Source: JAALLB01 sp964502215 (GTDB lineage: Bacteria; Pseudomonadota; Alphaproteobacteria; Rhizobiales; Rhizobiaceae). Taken from it: a DNA stretch of 45,712 nt. The stretch lies in the NCBI GenBank assembly GCA_964502215.1, contig CAZCUN010000023.1, positions 1 to 45,712 on the forward strand, read 5' to 3'. A program made the position numbers and the translations under genes. Under the pieces are notes generated by a model that did no database searches, was not told the DNA's origin, and saw only the letters and a list, made by a program, of their open reading frames with translations. Positions 42,791 to 45,712 of the stretch are shown here, in pieces; positions within the stretch are counted from its first letter, which is position 1; every line of letters starts with the position of its first letter.

Positions 42791-43582
42791 ATGAGCAGAA
42801 TCATGAAATCGAAAGCGACCAATCCCTATGGCTCCCTAGCTCTTCTCAGATTTTCTAAAGCGTGTTGGAATTCGGAGACTATTGTCTCAGAAAAACTTCG
42901 TTTCACGCCGATTGAGACTTGGCGCAAATTGGAAGGGGAAGATGACGCTAGAGGGGATGCGTGGGAAGGCGCATCTAGGGTAGATCAAGCCGAAAATATC
43001 AAATCAGTAAAACTCCGCTTCAATCAAGACCCTTCTGGGGAATGGATTGAACATAAATTGGTCAGCGGAAGTCAGGTGGTAACACATGGCACTGAAACCG
43101 ACTTTCCTGCTACACATGGTATTTGTTTTAACATGCTAACCAGCCAATTGATCACAAAAGCCGTGTCTGAAGGAAAAAACAGCATTGATCTCAGTAATTT
43201 TCGTAATAAATTTGGGCGAAGCTTGCTCGTAATACAGGATGTGGAGCTATTTTTGGATTTTGTGATCTGTGCAATTCGAGCATTGAACGGTGAAATAGAT
43301 TCCAGCTCACATGGTTCCGTTGAATACATCGATGCAGAAAACCACAGCGACAAATACAACATCTATAAGAAACCCAATAGGTTTGACTGGCAGAGGGAGT
43401 TTCGAATTGTGGTTTCGAATACGAGTAAAGAAAACGCACCTTTTTTCCTTCACGTTCCCAAACTGCAAAACGTGTGTGAGTTGATTACAGATTTGGAGCC
43501 CAACATTCAGTTGATAAAAAACAATGATAGCACGCATTCCGTTTCTATATCCAAAACGGCAAATCCTGATAGCTGTCATTAA
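42791..43582 (+). CDS. Hypothetical accessory protein (RGD/EFRIVV family)
   Basis: 263-aa cytoplasmic protein that I cannot name. The pattern is that of a scattered uncharacterised family: LRFTPIETWRKLEGEDDARGDAWEG near residue 40, NKFGRSLLVIQDVELFLDF in the middle, GSVEYIDAENH, and NRFDWQREFRIVV toward the end. This order recalls DUF2971-like proteins, but that is a guess. It lies between palindromes and away from core genes, with only a weak ribosome site (ATGAATTAG region), so it is probably a transferred accessory gene. Confidence 0.65.
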   Translation: MSRIMKSKATNPYGSLALLRFSKACWNSETIVSEKLRFTPIETWRKLEGEDDARGDAWEGASRVDQAENIKSVKLRFNQDPSGEWIEHKLVSGSQVVTHGTETDFPATHGICFNMLTSQLITKAVSEGKNSIDLSNFRNKFGRSLLVIQDVELFLDFVICAIRALNGEIDSSSHGSVEYIDAENHSDKYNIYKKPNRFDWQREFRIVVSNTSKENAPFFLHVPKLQNVCELITDLEPNIQLIKNNDSTHSVSISKTANPDSCH

Positions 43583-43587
43583 CAAAA

Positions 43588-43600
43588 CAACGGTCCGTTG
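43588..43600. repeat. Near-perfect palindrome after the orphan gene
   Basis: CAACGG-T-CCGTTG starts 5 bp after the stop codon. Together with the inverted repeat before the gene it brackets the orphan. No T run makes it a terminator. Confidence 0.45.
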
Positions 43601-43713
43601 AAAAATGGGCTCTAAACAGTCATTAACAACATATAGAAACTTGTTAACTTCTGGCCAACACCTGCCGCCCGCTTCTAATGGAAAATTATACCTAAAGCTT
43701 CAAACTACCGCAC

Positions 43714-43744
43714 AAAAAAAAGGGACACACAAAGTGCATCCCTT
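43714..43744 (-). terminator. Rho-independent terminator after trcR
   Basis: On the minus strand AAGGGATGCAC, a TTT loop and GTGTGTCCCTT (two G-T pairs) are followed by a run of T. It lies 24 bp after the trcR stop. Confidence 0.88.
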
Positions 43745-43767
43745 AATAGTTTTACATTCCAAAAAAC

Positions 43768-44463
43768 TTAGCTCTCTTCGCTATCGTCTTTTTTCTGGAA
43801 GTTGGCAAACACATCATCAGCGCTGATTTTTTCTTCTTCAACAGGTACAGGTGGCGTTGTGTCCATGGTGTAGTTCTGGGTTTCTTCTGCTGGTAGCAAT
43901 GTATCACCGCCCTCACCCTCAACAGGTTCAGGTTTAACAGGCGCCCATTTAGCAGCTTTTGTTACTTCTGCATCAAGTGCAATTTGCGTACAAAGCCCAA
44001 GCGTTACAGGATCCATTGGTTGCAAGTTCGCAGAATTCCAGTGTGTGCGCTCTTTGATTGCACCAATGGTTGTTTTAGTTGTACCGACAAGGCGAATAAT
44101 TTGCGCATCTTTTAATTCAGGATGCGAACGCACAAGCCACAAAATCGCATTTGGACGATCTTGACGCTTTGATAATGGTGTATAGCGAGGGCCTTTTTTC
44201 TTAAGCGGCGGCACAATCACTTTTGAAACTTCAACTTTCAATTTGTGATTTGGATCTTCTTGCGCTTTTTCAAGCTCATCGCGGCTAAGCTGCCCCGCAG
44301 AAATCGGGTCCATACCTTTAATACCTTGCGCACTTTCGCCATCCGCAATTGCTTTTACTTCTAGTGGGTGCAAAGCACAAAAAGTAGCAATCTGATCAAA
44401 CGTAAGCGATGTATTATCAACCAGCCATACAGCAGTTGCTTTCGGCATAAGTGGTGTAGCCAT
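43768..44463 (-). CDS. trcR: Cell cycle transcriptional regulator TrcR (DUF1013)
   Basis: TrcR is a conserved alphaproteobacterial regulator that acts in the CtrA/GcrA/CcrM cell-cycle network, named from work in Sinorhizobium and Caulobacter relatives. The 231-aa protein has the DUF1013 layout: helix-turn-helix-like start MPKATAVWLVDNTSLTFDQIATFCALHPLEVKAIADGE, then RYTPLSKRQDRPNAILWLVRSHPELKDAQIIRLVGTTKTTIGAIKERTHWN, and an acidic tail. The 5' leader can fold into a nested hairpin. It diverges from the DUF1192 gene and shares a region with rcdA, a biologically coherent cluster. Confidence 0.92.
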   Translation of the reverse strand: MATPLMPKATAVWLVDNTSLTFDQIATFCALHPLEVKAIADGESAQGIKGMDPISAGQLSRDELEKAQEDPNHKLKVEVSKVIVPPLKKKGPRYTPLSKRQDRPNAILWLVRSHPELKDAQIIRLVGTTKTTIGAIKERTHWNSANLQPMDPVTLGLCTQIALDAEVTKAAKWAPVKPEPVEGEGGDTLLPAEETQNYTMDTTPPVPVEEEKISADDVFANFQKKDDSEES

Positions 44464-44486
44464 TTTAAAGTCTCCTCAAACGATAT

Positions 44487-44533
44487 CTTCCCCGCTTGCT
44501 GACCCGGGTTTTGGGCAGCTCCCTTTCGGGAAG
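44487..44533 (-). promoter_or_regulatory. Structured leader of trcR
   Basis: In the trcR 5' region the minus strand has an outer stem CTTCCC / GGGAAG and an inner stem GCTG / CAGC plus CCC / GGG. It ends 24 bp before the ATG, next to the ribosome site. It may be an attenuator, an sRNA target or an operator. Confidence 0.4.
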
Positions 44534-44653
44534 AATGATTATATTGTCATGAAAGTTGAACCCTTATACTCTTTTCAACATAAGCTTGCAAACAAAATCA
44601 GGCAAAACAATAAACTATCAAAACATACCAACAAGTTTAGAAAGTGTGCCAAA

Positions 44654-44842
44654 ATGGATGATGAAGAAATCAAAGCCAAAAAAATAGCCCAGTATAATAT
44701 TGGACAAGACCTTTCAGAATTTTCTATTGATGAAGTTTCAAACACAATAGAAGCATTAGAGACTGAGATTGAACGTTTAAAAACAACCAAGACAGAGAAA
44801 AGCAATCACCTAAATGCCGCTGCATCGCTATTTAAAACGTAA
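44654..44842 (+). CDS. DUF1192 family protein
   Basis: Short acidic-then-coiled-coil protein of 62 aa: MDDEEIKAKKIAQYNIGQDLS, then SIDEVSNTIEALETEIERLKTTKTEK. DUF1192 genes are about this size and lie next to rcdA in Rhizobiales. I start at the MDDEE methionine; a frame from 44549 adds 35 basic residues that do not belong to the family. Function unknown. Confidence 0.85.
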   Translation: MDDEEIKAKKIAQYNIGQDLSEFSIDEVSNTIEALETEIERLKTTKTEKSNHLNAAASLFKT

Positions 44843-44864
44843 AAACATTGAGTTTTAAAGGATG

Positions 44865-44879
44865 TTAACCAGAAATTAA
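44865..44879 (+). promoter_or_regulatory. Perfect CtrA-type box (first)
   Basis: TTAA-N7-TTAA with CCAGAAA inside and the frequent TTAACC half-site. A TAATAG -10 candidate (44894-44899) is 15-16 bp downstream, so a transcript would begin near 44905, where the first hairpin of the candidate RNA begins. Confidence 0.65.
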
Positions 44880-44903
44880 GGTTTATGAGGCATTAATAGT
44901 TTC

Positions 44904-45006
44904 ATCAGAGGTTTATTCTTCTGATCTTTCAGACATTGGGTCCTATGACCTAGTCTGATACCTCCCTGTTAACTTTTCAGAGCCGTTTCTTACGGCTCTT
45001 TTTTTT
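44904..45006 (+). ncRNA. Candidate CtrA-controlled small RNA upstream of rcdA
   Basis: Three hairpins follow in about 100 nt: ATCAGA / TCTGAT (44904-44925); TCAGAC-GGTC / GACC-GTCTGA (44929-44958, loop CTAT); and a terminator AGAGCCG / CGGCTCT plus T run (44979-45006). The linker 44961-44966 reads CCTCCC, an anti-Shine-Dalgarno motif seen in several alphaproteobacterial sRNAs. The promoter-like CtrA box lies directly upstream. The alternative is that this is only the 3' end of the DUF1192 mRNA. No match to a named RNA family is claimed. Confidence 0.5.
44979..45006 (+). terminator. Rho-independent terminator upstream of rcdA
   Basis: AGAGCCG, a 7-nt loop, CGGCTCT and eight T. It ends any transcript from the DUF1192 side about 145 bp before the rcdA start. 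Confidence 0.93.
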
Positions 45007-45115
45007 GCCTTAATTTCAAGCTTTGATATGAAAAAATTTGGCACGCTTCTTGCTCCCTGTTGATATTAACCTAGTTCAAACGGGAAGCTTTACGGCAAAA
45101 CCTTTATGGATTAAG

Positions 45116-45130
45116 TTAAATTTTAGTTAA
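45116..45130 (+). promoter_or_regulatory. Perfect CtrA-type box (second), at rcdA
   Basis: TTAA-N7-TTAA with ATTTTAG inside, 20-34 bp upstream of the GTG start of rcdA. The proximity suggests a regulator site that overlaps the promoter; rcdA is a known CtrA target in Caulobacter. Confidence 0.65.
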
Positions 45131-45150
45131 ATACAGCAGGGGTTTGTTGC

Positions 45151-45660
45151 GTGTCGAATACTGTAAATCTGGCGGAAAAATTCGCCCATTCTGAAAAATT
45201 CAAAACTCTGTTCCAAGATGGCATGTCACTTGTTGAAGAAAGTGCTGCATATCTTGATGGTCAAGGCCGTGACAACGCAAAAGGCTTACCGCGTGCTTCT
45301 GCCATGTTGTATGGATCAGAATCCATGCGCCTTACCACACGCCTAATGCAACTTGCGTCATGGCTTTTATTACAAAGAGCCGTAAATGATGGCGAGATGT
45401 CTAGAGACCAAATTCTAGAAGAAAAGAAGAAAATTAAATTGGACGAGACAAACGACAGTTCACAAAACCCTTCATGGAAAGATCTTCCTGTAGAGTTTAT
45501 CGAACTCGTTACACGTTCTTTAAGCCTACAAAACCGCGTCATGACGTTGGATGCAGAACTTTACGGCACAAATATTGCCAAACAAGAAGCGCCAAGAGTA
45601 AACGCTGTCAGCCAGCAAATAGATTTGCTTTCAACAGCCTTTGGTGCAACCAAGCAATAA
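45151..45660 (+). CDS. rcdA: RcdA, adaptor for CtrA degradation (DUF1465)
   Basis: RcdA is a ClpXP adaptor that, with CpdR and PopA, delivers CtrA for degradation at the swarmer-to-stalked transition in Caulobacter. This 169-aa protein shows the family pattern: SLVEESAAYLDGQGRDNAKGLPRASAMLYGSESMRLTTRLMQLASWLLLQRAVNDGEMSRDQI, then EFIELVTRSLSLQNRVMTLDAELYG. A GTG start follows the CtrA box. Its stop is 3 bp before the right IS end, so the contig break leaves it intact. Confidence 0.92.
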   Translation: MSNTVNLAEKFAHSEKFKTLFQDGMSLVEESAAYLDGQGRDNAKGLPRASAMLYGSESMRLTTRLMQLASWLLLQRAVNDGEMSRDQILEEKKKIKLDETNDSSQNPSWKDLPVEFIELVTRSLSLQNRVMTLDAELYGTNIAKQEAPRVNAVSQQIDLLSTAFGATKQ

Positions 45661-45663
45661 AAT

Positions 45664-45712
45664 TAGGGGCTGTCCCAGATAACTACGATAAATATTGTTT
45701 AACCCATTGGTT
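45664..45712. mobile_element. Probable insertion-sequence end, right contig boundary
   Basis: Reverse-complement match of 5-53. The side facing the window reads TAGGGGCTGTCCCAG. It starts 3 bp after the rcdA stop. The two ends differ at two positions, so they are not a simple duplicate of the same read. Confidence 0.6.

Noticed and set aside
44549..44653. N-terminal extension of the DUF1192 gene
   Set aside because: The 35 extra residues are basic and unlike the family; the acidic start MDDEE is the usual beginning.
1..45712. Composite transposon carrying the whole window
   Set aside because: Inverted IS-like ends would allow it, but the interior is core chromosome in conserved order (tol-pal, ruv, glycolysis, cell cycle) with no cargo signature.

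Overview
The window looks like a stretch of chromosome from an AT-leaning alphaproteobacterium, most likely of the Hyphomicrobiales/Rhizobiales. The evidence is the gene content: a tol-pal/ruv superoperon, zapA with 6S RNA and 5-formyl-THF cyclo-ligase, a DUF4164 gene, a tkt-gap-pgk-fba sugar-phosphate cluster, and the alphaproteobacterial cell-cycle genes trcR and rcdA with TTAA-N7-TTAA (CtrA-type) boxes. No tRNA, rRNA, CRISPR array, prophage or transposase gene is visible. The two ends carry the same roughly 49-bp sequence in inverted orientation (5-53 and 45664-45712, 47/49 identical). The simplest reading is that the window is an assembly contig that stops inside copies of one insertion sequence.

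Layout. 71-11238 (minus): glmM, ftsH, tilS, cpoB, pal, tolB, tolA, tolR, tolQ, ybgC (cell-wall precursor synthesis, membrane proteolysis, tRNA modification, envelope constriction). 11292-15166: an inserted block with a MOSC protein, two unrecognised membrane-anchored proteins and a Tat-type metallophosphoesterase; it separates tol-pal from ruv. 15261-19342 (minus): ruvC, a DUF3445 gene, ruvA, two paralogous small membrane proteins and ruvB, headed by a near-consensus SOS box. Between the two paralogs lies a 26-codon chimera of the ruvB start and the ruvA end, the scar of a tandem duplication.

19475-25548: AraC-type membrane regulator, small secreted basic protein, TSUP transporter, YebC, a YegD-like Hsp70 with a TIGR02466 oxygenase-like gene, and a DMT exporter. 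25554-27897 (minus): DUF4164, zapA, 6S RNA, fau, ymdB. 28274-35098: tkt, gap, two small genes, a lipoprotein on the opposite strand, pgk and class II fba. 35204-43582: small membrane protein, HI0933-type flavoprotein, an overlapping DUF4910/AAC(3)-like pair, SGNH hydrolase, prpE, an SDR and an accessory orphan.

43768-45660 is a compact cell-cycle locus: trcR, a DUF1192 gene, two perfect CtrA-type boxes and rcdA. Between the boxes lies a candidate RNA of about 100 nt with three hairpins and a CCTCCC motif, starting where a promoter at the first box should start. This candidate RNA, the ruvA/ruvB duplication scar and the DUF4910/AAC(3) pair are the items most worth following up.
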